Positions 24,625-32,876 of a stretch of 64,000 bases of DNA are shown piece after piece. A program made the translations under genes and the position numbers. The notes under the pieces are model-generated. The model had not been told where the DNA came from. It ran no database searches and worked only from the letters and a program-made list of their open reading frames with translations. Source of the DNA: Faecalibacterium hattorii (GTDB taxonomy: Bacteria; Bacillota; Clostridia; Oscillospirales; Ruminococcaceae); contig NZ_PRLC01000005.1 in the NCBI RefSeq assembly GCF_003287455.1, positions 1-64,000 on the forward strand. The letters run 5' to 3'. How positions within the stretch are numbered: position 1 is the first letter of the stretch; each line of letters starts with the position of its first letter.

Positions 24625-26709
24625 TTAGTCTTCGCCAGACTCGTCCAGATTACCCAGCTTCTTCGCCTGTTCGACAACGGCGGGGACGAGCATTTCGGGC
24701 AGGATCTCGTAGCGGGCGAACTCGGTGGTGAACCAGCCGCGGCCCTGCGTGGTCTGACGGATGAAGGTGGTGAAATTGGTCAGCTCGGCCAGCGGCACTT
24801 CGGCGATGATGGTCTGCAAGCCGTCCTCATCGGGTTCCATGCCCAGCACGCGGCCGCGCCGTTTGGTCACGTCGCCCATGATGTCGCCGGTGTTGTCGTT
24901 GGGGACATGGGCTTTCAGGGTGTGGATAGGCTCCAGAATGACGGGGCCTGCTTCAGGCATGGCGGCCTTATACGCCAGCTTCGCGGCCATGATGAAGGCC
25001 ATTTCGGAGCTGTCCACGGGGTGATAGCTGCCGTCCAGCAGGGTGGCTTTCAGGCCCACCACGGGGTAACCGGCCAGCACGCCCTTTTCGGCGGCAAGGC
25101 GGACGCCCTTTTCGACGGCGGGGAAGAAGTTCTTCGGGACACTGCCGCCGAAGACCTTTTCCTCAAAGACCACCTGCTCGCTGTCGCAGGGCTCAAAGTT
25201 GATGACGACATCGCCGAACTGGCCGTGGCCGCCGGTCTGCTTCTTATGGCGGCCCTGCTTCTGGCACGCCTTGCGGATGGACTCACGGTAGGCGATGCGG
25301 GGCGCTTCCAGCCCGATCTCGACGCCGAACTTGTTTTTCAGCTTGGCCTTGACCACATCGAGGTGCTGCTCGCCCAGACCACCGATGATCTGCTGGTGGG
25401 TCTCGGCGTTGTTCTCGTAGCTCAGGGTGGGGTCTTCTTCCATCAGGCGGGCCAGCGCGCTGCTGATCTTGCCCTCGTCGCCCTTCTTGGCCACGGTGAC
25501 TGCCATGAACAGGCTGGGCAGCGGGAAGACGGGAGCGGGCAGCTTGACAACGCGGGACGCATCGCAGAGGGTGTCGCCGGTCTTGGCAGAAACGAGCTTT
25601 GCCACCGCACCGATGTCACCGGCGCCGATGCCGTCGGCGTCCACCTGTTTCTTGCCGATGACGGTCAGCGGCTTCGAGATCTTCTCGACCTCGCCGGTGC
25701 GGGCGTTGACCAGCGGCTCACCGGCCGTGACCTTGCCGCTGACAACCCGCAGATAGCTCAGCTTGCCCACGAAGGGGTCCGCCACCGTCTTGAAGACGTA
25801 GGCGGCGGTGGGCTCGTCCTCGGTGCAGTGGAGCTCCACAGGCTCACCGTTGGCGTCCTCGGCCACGGTGCTCTCCTCATGCTGGGGGCTGGGCAGCAGC
25901 TTGTGCATATTGAACAGCAGCATATCCAGTGCCTGCTGGTTGACGGCGCTGCCGCAGAAGACGGGGGTGATGAGGCCGTTCTTGACGCCCTTGCGCATCC
26001 CCTCGACGATCTCCTCGGTGGTGAAGGGCTCGCCGCCGAAGAACTTCTCCATCAGCTCATCGTCGGTCTCGGCGATGGCCTCACTCATAGCCTCGATCAG
26101 GCCTTGGAAGCGGTGGCCGATGTCGGGCAGCTCCACTTGGATCTGCTTGCCGCTCTCGTACTTGAAGGCCTTCTGGCTGAACAGGTTGATGTACACGGGG
26201 GTGCCGTCGTCGAGCTTGGCGGGCACGACGCAGGGGCAGACCGTGGAGCCGAACTTGATCTTCATATCCTCAAGGATCTTGAAGTAGTTGGCGTTCTCAA
26301 GGTCGCACTTGCTGACGAAGACCATGGTGGCCTTGCCGTTCTTACGAGCCAGCTGGAAAGCCTTTTCCGCGCCGACGGTGACGCCGCTGCGGCCGGACAC
26401 CACCACCAGCACGCTCTCGGCGGCCCGGATGCCCTCATACTCACCGGCCTCGAAATCGAACAGGCCCGGCGCGTCGATCAGGTTGTACTTGATGCCTTCG
26501 TACTCCACGGGCACCACCGACGCCGACAGGCTGGCCTTGCGCTTTGCTTCCTCAGGGTCAAAGTCCGAAATCGTGGTGCCGTCTTCCACACGGCCCATAC
26601 GCTCTGCTGCGCCCGAAAAATAGACCAATGCCTCAGTCAGCGTCGTTTTGCCGCTGCCGGCATGGCCTGCAATCAAGATATTGCGGATGTTGTTGCTTGC
26701 GTATTTCAT
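24625..26709 (-). CDS. Elongation factor G-like GTPase (second EF-G type)
   Basis: Translational GTPase of the EF-G2-like group, 694 residues. G1 is AGHAGSGKTTLTEAL, G3 is DAPGLFDFE and G4 is SKCDLENANY, where canonical EF-G has NKMD. Domains II-V follow, with KQTGGHGQFGDVVINFEPC in domain IV and IAEVPLAELTNFTTFIRQTT in domain V. The altered G4 and short switch regions separate it from the housekeeping FusA, which is normally next to rpsL/rpsG. The start is the ATG of MKYASNN; an upstream ATG would add 82 unrelated residues. Its precise role (stress translation or ribosome recycling) is unknown. Confidence 0.9.
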   Translation of the reverse strand: MKYASNNIRNILIAGHAGSGKTTLTEALVYFSGAAERMGRVEDGTTISDFDPEEAKRKASLSASVVPVEYEGIKYNLIDAPGLFDFEAGEYEGIRAAESVLVVVSGRSGVTVGAEKAFQLARKNGKATMVFVSKCDLENANYFKILEDMKIKFGSTVCPCVVPAKLDDGTPVYINLFSQKAFKYESGKQIQVELPDIGHRFQGLIEAMSEAIAETDDELMEKFFGGEPFTTEEIVEGMRKGVKNGLITPVFCGSAVNQQALDMLLFNMHKLLPSPQHEESTVAEDANGEPVELHCTEDEPTAAYVFKTVADPFVGKLSYLRVVSGKVTAGEPLVNARTGEVEKISKPLTVIGKKQVDADGIGAGDIGAVAKLVSAKTGDTLCDASRVVKLPAPVFPLPSLFMAVTVAKKGDEGKISSALARLMEEDPTLSYENNAETHQQIIGGLGEQHLDVVKAKLKNKFGVEIGLEAPRIAYRESIRKACQKQGRHKKQTGGHGQFGDVVINFEPCDSEQVVFEEKVFGGSVPKNFFPAVEKGVRLAAEKGVLAGYPVVGLKATLLDGSYHPVDSSEMAFIMAAKLAYKAAMPEAGPVILEPIHTLKAHVPNDNTGDIMGDVTKRRGRVLGMEPDEDGLQTIIAEVPLAELTNFTTFIRQTTQGRGWFTTEFARYEILPEMLVPAVVEQAKKLGNLDESGED

Positions 26710-26776
26710 ATCGGTTTTTCCCTCTTTCCGCCGCACGGAGTGCGTTCTCTCCGTTTTTGTGGCATATTTTACAAAG

Positions 26777-26804
26777 ATAATACCACACTCTAAGCGAATT
26801 TCAA
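26777..26804 (-). promoter_or_regulatory. Promoter of the EF-G paralogue gene
   Basis: TTGAAA (26799-26804), 16 bp, TATTAT (26777-26782) on the minus strand. Confidence 0.65.
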
Positions 26805-26890
26805 ATAGGTTGCCCGAAAATTCTTTTCCTTTCCCCGCCAAACTTGCCGTCCCGCTTTTGTGCATTTTGACCGGGAACGGCGAAAATTGA

Positions 26891-26919
26891 TTGTAAAACG
26901 TCGGTTGACATGGTACAAT
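26891..26919 (+). promoter_or_regulatory. Promoter of the dCMP deaminase gene
   Basis: TTGTAA (26891-26896), 17 bp, TACAAT (26914-26919). Confidence 0.6.
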
Positions 26920-26954
26920 AGGCCCAAACAAATGACCGAGGGAGGACACGTTCA

Positions 26955-27434
26955 ATGAAACGCACCGATTATATCAATTGGGATGAATATTTTATGGGCA
27001 TCGCCCTGCTCACCGCCATGCGCTCCAAGGACCCCAGCAGTCAGGTGGGTGCGTGCATCGTCAGCCCGGAAAACAAGATCCTTTCGCTGGGCTACAACGG
27101 TATGCCCATCGGCTGCGACGACGACGCGATGCCATGGGACCGCGAGGGCGAGCCGCTGGACACCAAATATATGTACGTCTGCCACGCCGAGCTGAACGCC
27201 ATCCTGAACAGCGCCCACAACAACCTCAAGGGGGCGCGGGTGTATGTGACCCTCTTCCCCTGCAACGAGTGCGCCAAGGCCATCATCCAGTCCGGCATCT
27301 CGGAGGTGGTGTACTACGGCGACAAGTACCACGACTCCGATTCCAGCGTCGCCGCGCGGTTCATGTTCAAAAAGGCGGGCGTCCGCCTCACCCCCTACAC
27401 CCCCAGCGGCCGGAGGACAGAGCTGGAGCTGTAA
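26955..27434 (+). CDS. dCMP deaminase (ComEB-like)
   Basis: Zinc enzyme deaminating dCMP to dUMP for dTTP supply. The zinc and catalytic motifs are CHAELNAIL (His, Glu) and [11 protein letters not shown] (two Cys). The substrate region is [22 protein letters not shown]. 159 residues. GGGAGGACACG precedes the ATG. It is monocistronic with its own promoter. Its stop codon is in frame with the decayed toxin that follows, so readthrough would make a fused tail. Confidence 0.94.
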   Translation: MKRTDYINWDEYFMGIALLTAMRSKDPSSQVGACIVSPENKILSLGYNGMPIGCDDDAMPWDREGEPLDTKYMYVCHAELNAILNSAHNNLKGARVYVTLFPCNECAKAIIQSGISEVVYYGDKYHDSDSSVAARFMFKKAGVRLTPYTPSGRRTELEL

Positions 27435-27566
27435 AAAACAGTTGTACTGCCACTGACTCTTCTGGCTGCAGTGGCTTCACTGATCGTTGATGTGGCGAAA
27501 GCCGCATTCGATATCGCGTGGAAGATTTCGCACGACCGAAAAGACGATGATAACAAAAAAGATTGA
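27435..27566 (+). pseudogene. Decayed small toxin gene (copy 2)
   Basis: Open frame directly behind the dCMP deaminase stop: LPLTLLAAVASLIVDVAKAAF, then DIAWKISHDRKDDDNKKD and stop. It aligns with the intact peptide at 6048-6191 (LTLIAVIFTFAGLLVNIVN, NITWKIAHEHKDEDSKKSE), with four residues missing. It has no ATG and no Shine-Dalgarno; one GTG is in frame mid-helix. The promoter, 5' hairpin and leader of copy 1 are absent because the deaminase gene ends here. It is most likely a 5'-truncated toxin whose antisense RNA is still intact. Confidence 0.65.
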
Positions 27567-27649
27567 CCGCCTCAGTGTTCCAAGCCTGACGGTCAATCTC
27601 TTTTGACATACGGGACGGAAAGCTGACCTTTGCAGTCAGCGTCCCTTCT
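27555..27649 (-). ncRNA. Antisense RNA, candidate type I antitoxin (copy 2)
   Basis: Predicted ~95 nt RNA with an internal hairpin GCTGACTGCAAAGGTCAGC and an outer GGGACG/CGTCCC stem. It ends in GATTGACCG...CGGTCAATC plus six Ts, opposite the final codons of the decayed toxin. The layout is the same as copy 1. Confidence 0.7.
27561..27604. terminator. Terminator of antisense RNA copy 2
   Basis: GATTGACCG/CGGTCAATC stem. The T-tract is strong on the minus strand (TTTTTT) and weaker on the plus strand (TCTTTT), where it may also end the deaminase mRNA. Confidence 0.75.
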
Positions 27650-27655
27650 GTTTGT

Positions 27656-27684
27656 AGTATACTCGAAGCATCGTGGTTTGTCAA
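27656..27684 (-). promoter_or_regulatory. Promoter of antisense RNA copy 2
   Basis: TTGACA (27679-27684), 17 bp, TATACT (27656-27661) on the minus strand. Confidence 0.8.
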
Positions 27685-27700
27685 GACAGGCTGCAGCCTC

Positions 27701-27729
27701 TTGACCACCCGACGATATCGTATTATAAT
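27701..27729 (+). promoter_or_regulatory. Promoter of argF
   Basis: TTGACC (27701-27706), 17 bp, TATAAT (27724-27729). The following GCATAAATATTCGCA (about 27743-27757) loosely resembles an ARG box and could bind ArgR; that part is weak. Confidence 0.75.
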
Positions 27730-27785
27730 AGAAGCACATCTCGCATAAATATTCGCATTTTAATGTATAGAGAGGGAATTATACA

Positions 27786-28781
27786 ATGAGTCTGAAAAAC
27801 CGGAGCTTTTTGAAGCTGCTCGACTACACCCCCGCCGAGATCGAGGAGCTGCTGGACCTTGCAGCCGACCTGAAGGCCAAGAAGAAGGCGGGCGTCCGCC
27901 ACGACGCCCTGCGCGGCAAGAACATCGCGCTGATCTTCGAGAAGACCTCCACCCGCACCCGCTGCAGCTTCGAAGTCGCTGCCCATGACCTCGGCATGGA
28001 GGTCACCTACCTCGACCCGTCGGGCAGCCAGATCGGCAAAAAGGAGTCCATCGCCGACACCGCCCGCGTGCTGGGCCGGATGTTCGACGGCATCGAGTAC
28101 CGCGGCTACGGCCAGCAGATCGTAGAGGACCTCGCCCGCTATGCGGGGGTGCCGGTCTGGAATGGCCTGACCAACGAGTTCCACCCCACCCAGATCCTCG
28201 CCGACTTCCTCACCATCCGGGAGCATTTCGGCAAACTGAAGGGCATCCACTTCGTCTATTTCGGCGACGCCCGCTACAACATGGGCAACAGCCTGATGGT
28301 GGGCTGCGCCAAGATGGGCCTCCATTTCACCGCCTGTGCCCCCAAGAAGTACCAGCCGGACCCGGCTCTCATCGCCCAGTGTCAGGCCATCGCCGCCGAG
28401 ACCGGCGCAACCCTGACCTTTGAGGAGGACCCCGCCAAGGCCGCCAAGGGGGCCGATGTCCTTTACACCGACGTCTGGGTCTCCATGGGTGAGCCGGTGG
28501 AGGTCTGGGCCGAGCGCATCCACGACCTTTCCGCCTACCAGATCAATCAGGAGCTGATGGCACTGGCCGGCCCGGATGCCGTCTTCATGCACTGCCTCCC
28601 CGCCTTCCACGACCACAAGACCACCGTGGGCAAGGAAATGGGCGAAAAGTTCGGCCGCGACGCCATGGAAGTGACCGACGAAGTCTTCGAAGGCCCCCAG
28701 AGCATCGTGTTTGATGAGGCCGAGAACCGGATGCACACCATCAAAGCCGTCATGGCGGCGACCTTGGGCTACGAGGGCTAA
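27786..28781 (+). CDS. argF: Ornithine carbamoyltransferase
   Basis: Forms citrulline from ornithine and carbamoyl phosphate, in arginine synthesis or the reverse in arginine breakdown. Motifs are [13 protein letters not shown] (carbamoyl phosphate loop, about residue 55), FHPTQ (about 135), the ornithine region DVWVSMGEP and [11 protein letters not shown] (about 270). 331 residues. It is not next to other arginine genes, so anabolic and catabolic roles cannot be separated from context. Confidence 0.95.
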   Translation: MSLKNRSFLKLLDYTPAEIEELLDLAADLKAKKKAGVRHDALRGKNIALIFEKTSTRTRCSFEVAAHDLGMEVTYLDPSGSQIGKKESIADTARVLGRMFDGIEYRGYGQQIVEDLARYAGVPVWNGLTNEFHPTQILADFLTIREHFGKLKGIHFVYFGDARYNMGNSLMVGCAKMGLHFTACAPKKYQPDPALIAQCQAIAAETGATLTFEEDPAKAAKGADVLYTDVWVSMGEPVEVWAERIHDLSAYQINQELMALAGPDAVFMHCLPAFHDHKTTVGKEMGEKFGRDAMEVTDEVFEGPQSIVFDEAENRMHTIKAVMAATLGYEG

Positions 28782-28797
28782 GCGCTTCGGATATAGC

Positions 28798-28832
28798 AAA
28801 ACTCCCCTGCTTTTCGGCAGGGGAGTTTTTTC
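28798..28832. terminator. Terminator of argF
   Basis: AAACTCCCCTGC and GCAGGGGAGTTTTTTC. It also faces the end of the convergent VTT gene. Confidence 0.9.
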
Positions 28833-28833
28833 T

Positions 28834-29418
28834 TCAGATATCGTGTTTTTTGCAGAACTGCTTGCTGGCCCAGTACATCCCGCCCCAAAGGACGACGGCG
28901 AGGATGAGGTAGACCGGGTTCTTCAGCGAGCTGACGATGGACTGGCCGAAGAGGGCCATCATGGCCACCATGGCGCCTTTGCCCAGCAGCATGGTGATGA
29001 GGTAGCGCTTCTCGTCAAAATCGGAGATGCCGAAGGCGAAGTGCATGAAGGACGACGGCGCGAAGGGCAGCACCGACAGCATGAACAGGGATGCGACGTC
29101 CAACCGGCTGACCCACCGCTGGGCCTTTTCCAGCTTTTCGGAGCGGCTGGCGACTTTCCAGAAAAAGCGCTTGACCACCCGCCGCCAGAACAGGAACATG
29201 AGCGTACCGCCCAGCAAGACGCCGATCCAACTGTAAGCAAAGCCCAGAAAGCCGCCGTGGGCCGCCACGTTCAGCGCCACGATGGCGATGAGAGGCAGCG
29301 GCGGAAAAAACGACTCCACCATGGCCAGCGCGATGGGCGCAAGGGGCCCAAGATCCCCGAATCCGTCCAGCAGTGTCTTCCAGAAGTCCAGCGTTCCCAG
29401 CTGGTGCAAAAATTCCAT
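28834..29418 (-). CDS. VTT-domain membrane protein (YqaA/DedA-like)
   Basis: Membrane protein of 194 residues with about five hydrophobic segments in the VTT (DedA/TMEM41/TMEM64) fold, a superfamily linked to lipid scrambling or flippase functions. Recognisable parts are MVESFFPPLPLIAIVALN (re-entrant loop with prolines), YSWIGVLLGGTLMFLFWR and SVLPFAPSSFMHFAFGIS. The start ATG follows AGAGAGGGG. It is not in an operon. Confidence 0.82.
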   Translation of the reverse strand: MEFLHQLGTLDFWKTLLDGFGDLGPLAPIALAMVESFFPPLPLIAIVALNVAAHGGFLGFAYSWIGVLLGGTLMFLFWRRVVKRFFWKVASRSEKLEKAQRWVSRLDVASLFMLSVLPFAPSSFMHFAFGISDFDEKRYLITMLLGKGAMVAMMALFGQSIVSSLKNPVYLILAVVLWGGMYWASKQFCKKHDI

Positions 29419-29561
29419 CGTGTAACCCCTCTCTCTTGTTTCTACTAGTATATCCAGAACCTATGAAACAGCTATTAAATTTTCTGCAATTTTTTTGCTT
29501 TTTCGGCTGGACGTATACTTTCCATTACGAAACAGCGGGCAGTTTTCCTGCACGATGGCGA

Positions 29562-30566
29562 TCAGTTTTCTGCTTTTTCGGCGGCCTGCTTCTCCGCGCG
29601 GGCCTGCATCCGCTCGATCTGCTGGGTGCGCATCTTCTCCCAGCGGGCCAGATGCTCCGCCGTGGGCATCTGCACGCAGCGGGCGAAGCTCCAGTGCAGC
29701 CCGTCCCGCCGGGCCAGCTTGTAGCGCTGGAACACACCCTTTCCGGCCTCGCTGCCGGTCCCGGCGCAGCGAGGGCACTGGGCCAGCGTGTACCAGCTGT
29801 TGCTGCCCCGCTTCAGCCAGATGTCGTCCGGCGTAAGGTCCGCCCCGCAGACCGGGCACTGGGCCCTGCTGATCTTCGGGTCCACCCGCCATGCGTACTG
29901 CTCCACGTAGCCCCGGAAGATCTTGAAGTCCCGGTAGTCCCCCGGCGTCTGGCAGAGGCTCTGGCGCAGGGCCTCGTCCTCGGTGGGGTAGGCAGCCAGC
30001 CCCTCCCGCAGGTGGAGCTTGCGGCAGACATCGGCGGTGTAGAGAGTGTCCGACAAGGCATCGTGGAAGGGGCGGTCCATGGGGATGCCCAGCCGGGTCA
30101 CAACACTTTCCAGTGTCATCCCCTCGCCCTCCTTGCGGGGGTGCTCCCGCAAAAAGACCTGCTGCAGGTCGTACCAGACCGTCGGGCGGCTCTCGTCCAG
30201 ATTGCACAGGTAAAGGTTCTGCTTGAGCACCGGCACGTCGTCCATGCCCCACTCGGCAAACTCGGCGTCCGGGCCGCACCACTGCATGAACCGGCGCAGC
30301 CCCTGCACGATGGGGTCGCCGTTGTCAAGGTCTTCCTGCGTCAGGCCGGTGACCTTGGCGATATGGTGCTGCAATTTGCGGAAGATGCGGGGGCGCAGAT
30401 GGATGGAGAAGGTATCGAGGACATTGCCGTCCTCGTCGATCTTCACCGCGCCGATCTCGATGATCTCGCCCCGGAAGGTCTGCTGCACCCCTTGATAATT
30501 GAACGTATACGGCTGGTAGCCGATGTTCCACTCCAAATCAAATAAAACCAGATTGCGCTGCGGCAT
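29562..30566 (-). CDS. DEDDh 3'-5' exonuclease-domain protein with C-terminal zinc ribbon
   Basis: The N-terminal ~185 residues form a DnaQ-like exonuclease of the ERI-1/KapD group. Exo I is VLFDLEWN (Asp, Glu), a FAEWGMDD segment follows, and Exo III is PFHDALSDT (His, Asp). The C-terminal part has paired cysteines CPVCG and CPRCAG about 30 residues apart, a probable zinc ribbon, then a charged helical tail. The 334 residues exceed a bare exonuclease by ~140. The substrate is unknown; ERI-1-like members act on RNA 3' ends. It is transcribed after the HAD gene with a 12 nt gap. Confidence 0.82.
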   Translation of the reverse strand: MPQRNLVLFDLEWNIGYQPYTFNYQGVQQTFRGEIIEIGAVKIDEDGNVLDTFSIHLRPRIFRKLQHHIAKVTGLTQEDLDNGDPIVQGLRRFMQWCGPDAEFAEWGMDDVPVLKQNLYLCNLDESRPTVWYDLQQVFLREHPRKEGEGMTLESVVTRLGIPMDRPFHDALSDTLYTADVCRKLHLREGLAAYPTEDEALRQSLCQTPGDYRDFKIFRGYVEQYAWRVDPKISRAQCPVCGADLTPDDIWLKRGSNSWYTLAQCPRCAGTGSEAGKGVFQRYKLARRDGLHWSFARCVQMPTAEHLARWEKMRTQQIERMQARAEKQAAEKAEN

Positions 30567-30578
30567 TCGTGTATCCTC

Positions 30579-31400
30579 TCACTGTAAAATAAACTTCTCA
30601 ATGGCCTCGGCCACGCCGTCATGGTTGTTGTCGGCGGCGGTCACGTAGTCGGCCACCTGCTTCACGGCGTCCTCGGCGTTCTGCATGGCGACGCCCACCC
30701 CCGCGAACTCGATCATCGAGCGGTCGTTCAGGCCGTCGCCGCAGGCCATCAGGTTTTCGCGGGTCAGGCCCATCCGGTCCAGCAGTGCGCCGAGGCTGAC
30801 GTCCTTCGCCACGCCCAGCGGCACCGCCTCGATGAAGAAGGGGCTGGAGGGGTAAAGGTCGATGCGGCCCTCAAACTGCGCCTTGCCCGCTTCGCAGACG
30901 GCGTCCCGGCGGGCGGGGTCCACGGTAATGAGCATCTTGCAGATGGGGTAATCCACGTAGGAAGCCAGATCGTCCACATGGTACATCTCCAGCTTGGTGG
31001 TCACGCACTCCTTCCGGGCCCACTCGTCGCCGTCCCGCTCGCAGACGATGCCGCGATCGTCATAGGTCAGGATGGCCACATCCTGCGCGGCTGCAAACTT
31101 GCACAGCTGGGGCACGAACTCCGGGGCCAGCTGCTTTTGGTACAGAGCCTCGCCGGTGGCGCAGTCCACGATCTTGCCGCCGTTGTAGGCGAGGATGCAG
31201 CCGCCTTTTTTGTCCAGCCCCAGCGCCTTTGCCAGCGGGGTGATGCCCGCCGTGGGCCGGCCGGATGCCAGCACGATGGTCACGCCCTGCGCCGCCGCGG
31301 CATCCAGCGCCGCGCGGGTGCGGGGGGTAACAATCTTTTCGTCATTGGTCAGGGTGCCGTCCAAGTCCAGCGCCAGCACCCGAATCTTCGTCTTGCTCAT
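30579..31400 (-). CDS. Cof-type HAD-IIB family hydrolase A
   Basis: Cytoplasmic Mg-dependent phosphatase of sugar phosphates or related metabolites. HAD motif I is LALDLDGTLTNDEK, motif II is VLASGRPTAG, and motif IV is MACGDGLNDRSMIEFAG. The type IIB cap lies between about 85 and 190. The start is the ATG of MSKTKIR with GGAAGGAAC upstream; 71 earlier codons are rejected. 273 residues. TTGCGC-N18-TACAAT (31468-31497, minus strand) is a probable promoter. Confidence 0.9.
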   Translation of the reverse strand: MSKTKIRVLALDLDGTLTNDEKIVTPRTRAALDAAAAQGVTIVLASGRPTAGITPLAKALGLDKKGGCILAYNGGKIVDCATGEALYQKQLAPEFVPQLCKFAAAQDVAILTYDDRGIVCERDGDEWARKECVTTKLEMYHVDDLASYVDYPICKMLITVDPARRDAVCEAGKAQFEGRIDLYPSSPFFIEAVPLGVAKDVSLGALLDRMGLTRENLMACGDGLNDRSMIEFAGVGVAMQNAEDAVKQVADYVTAADNNHDGVAEAIEKFILQ

Positions 31401-31467
31401 ATCTTGTTCCTTCCGGGCGGGGGTACTCTTCCCCGCCGATGGTGTCATATTTTTCGGTAACGTGTTT

Positions 31468-31497
31468 ATTGTACAATGAACGCCCCGCTCTGCGCAA
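31468..31497 (-). promoter_or_regulatory. Promoter of HAD hydrolase A
   Basis: TTGCGC (31492-31497), 18 bp, TACAAT (31468-31473) on the minus strand. Confidence 0.55.
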
Positions 31498-31635
31498 CCC
31501 TCCGGCATGGATTTCTGTAAAATTTTTCGCCGCCGGGCCGCGTTCCATTTCCCGCCGGACTTCTCATTCCCCGCCGCTTCCCCAGAACATCCAGTTTTTT
31601 GTCGAATCGACATAAACTCTTAGCCAGTATTACCG

Positions 31636-31664
31636 TTGCGCCGCCCGGCCTTTTGGGCTATACT
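31636..31664 (+). promoter_or_regulatory. Promoter of lrgAB
   Basis: TTGCGC (31636-31641), 17 bp, TATACT (31659-31664). Confidence 0.6.
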
Positions 31665-31699
31665 ATTGACTTAGCTGCTTTACCAAAGGGGGATTCTTT

Positions 31700-32086
31700 A
31701 CGAAATATCTGTTCCAGTTCGCACGCATCCTTGCGTTCTGTTTTCTCGGTGAGATCTGCCACGCCGTTCTGCCGCTGCCTGTCCCGGCCAGCATCTACGG
31801 CCTGATCCTGCTGCTGGCGGCGCTGCTGCTGGGCCTCGTCAAGCTGGAGGACGTGAAAGAAGTCGGCCTGTTCCTGACCGGCATCTTCCCGCTCCTCTTC
31901 GTGCCTGCCGCCGCCGGGGTCATGGAGCTCTGGGTCGAGATGGGCGATATGCTGCTGCCCATCGTCATTGCCATCGTCCCGGTCACGGTCCTCGTCCTTG
32001 TGACCGCCGGGCACACCACACAGGCGCTGACCCGCCGCAAACAGACCAAAAAGGAGGCCGCCGCAAATGACAGCGCTGCTGAATGA
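31700..32086 (+). CDS. lrgA: LrgA/CidA-family holin-like protein, apparent ACG start
   Basis: Membrane protein of the LrgA/CidA family, linked to murein hydrolase control and, more recently, pyruvate transport with LrgB. The frame reads KYLFQFARILAFCFLGEICH, LPVPASIYGLILLLAALLLG and LEDVKEVGLFLTGIFPLLF, matching the family from its first residues (typically MKYLKQ...). The codon in the initiator position is ACG. AAAGGGGGA lies 6-7 nt upstream, ideal for this codon. No ATG, GTG or TTG is in frame from the stop at 31668 until the GTG at 31853, which would remove half the protein. So ACG initiation, a mutated start or a sequence error is likely. It overlaps lrgB by 20 nt. Confidence 0.75.
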   Translation, partial: TKYLFQFARILAFCFLGEICHAVLPLPVPASIYGLILLLAALLLGLVKLEDVKEVGLFLTGIFPLLFVPAAAGVMELWVEMGDMLLPIVIAIVPVTVLVLVTAGHTTQALTRRKQTKKEAAANDSAAE

Positions 32087-32774
32087 GTTTCTTTCTTCTT
32101 CCTCCGCGTGGGGCGTGCTGCTGACGCTGGCCGCCTTCGCGCTGGGCACCCTCATCAACAAAGTAACCGGCAAGGCGGTCTTCAACCCACTGCTGCTGGG
32201 CAGCATCTTCGTCATCATCCTGCTCAGCGTGCTGAAGATCTCCTACGCCGATTACAAGGTCAGCGCGGCCCCGGTCAGCTATCTGCTGCTGCCCGCCACC
32301 ATCAGCCTTGCCATCCCGCTGTATGAGAAGTGGGACCTGCTCAAGGAGAACGCCGCCGCCATCATCGCGGGCATCTCGGTGGGCACGCTGGTCAGTCTCG
32401 GCAGTGCCTTGGCGCTGGCCGTTGCCATGGACCTGACCCGCGAGCAGTACGTCACCCTGCTGCCCAAGTCCGTCACCACAGCCATCAGCATGGACGTTGC
32501 CGCCGAGCTGGGCGGCATCGCAGCCCTTACCGGTGCCATCGTCATCCTCACCGGCATCGCGGGCAACCTGCTGGCCGAGACGGTCTGCAAGGTCTTCCAC
32601 ATCACCGACCCCATCGCCAAGGGTGTGGGCATCGGCACCTCCGCCCATGCCGTCGGCACCAGCAAGGCTCTCCAGATGGGCGAGGTCGAGGGTGCCATGA
32701 GCGGCCTGTCCATCGCCGTCGCCGGTGTTCTCACCGCCGTCCTCTGCCCTGTCTTTGTGAATTTTATTGGTTGA
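32067..32774 (+). CDS. lrgB: LrgB-family membrane protein
   Basis: Partner of LrgA in the inner membrane, 235 residues, about six helices. Family segments are FNPLLLGSIFVIILLSVL, LPKSVTTAISMDVAAELGG, ITDPIAKGVGIGTSAHAVGT and the end GLSIAVAGVLTAVLCPVF. The ATG lies inside the lrgA coding region, with AAGGAGG 10 nt upstream, so translation is coupled. No LytSR two-component genes are adjacent. Confidence 0.93.
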   Translation: MTALLNEFLSSSSAWGVLLTLAAFALGTLINKVTGKAVFNPLLLGSIFVIILLSVLKISYADYKVSAAPVSYLLLPATISLAIPLYEKWDLLKENAAAIIAGISVGTLVSLGSALALAVAMDLTREQYVTLLPKSVTTAISMDVAAELGGIAALTGAIVILTGIAGNLLAETVCKVFHITDPIAKGVGIGTSAHAVGTSKALQMGEVEGAMSGLSIAVAGVLTAVLCPVFVNFIG

Positions 32775-32785
32775 GCTTTTACGCC

Positions 32786-32822
32786 AAAGGAGCCTCGCAG
32801 TTTTCCGCTGTGAGGCTCCTTT
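32786..32822. terminator. Terminator of lrgAB
   Basis: AAAGGAGCCTCGCAG and CTGTGAGGCTCCTTT form a 14-15 bp stem. Confidence 0.85.
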
Positions 32823-32876
32823 AGCTTTATGGCAACTAAAAAAGCCCTGCGAAAGCAGAGCTTTTTTACCGTGAAG

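Noticed and set aside
24622-26793. 723-codon plus-strand frame antisense to the EF-G paralogue
   Set aside because: Same composition artefact opposite an unmistakable translational GTPase, with no binding site.
26905-26919. TTGACA followed closely by TACAAT upstream of dCMP deaminase
   Set aside because: Only 3 bp separate the hexamers. The workable pair is TTGTAA-N17-TACAAT.
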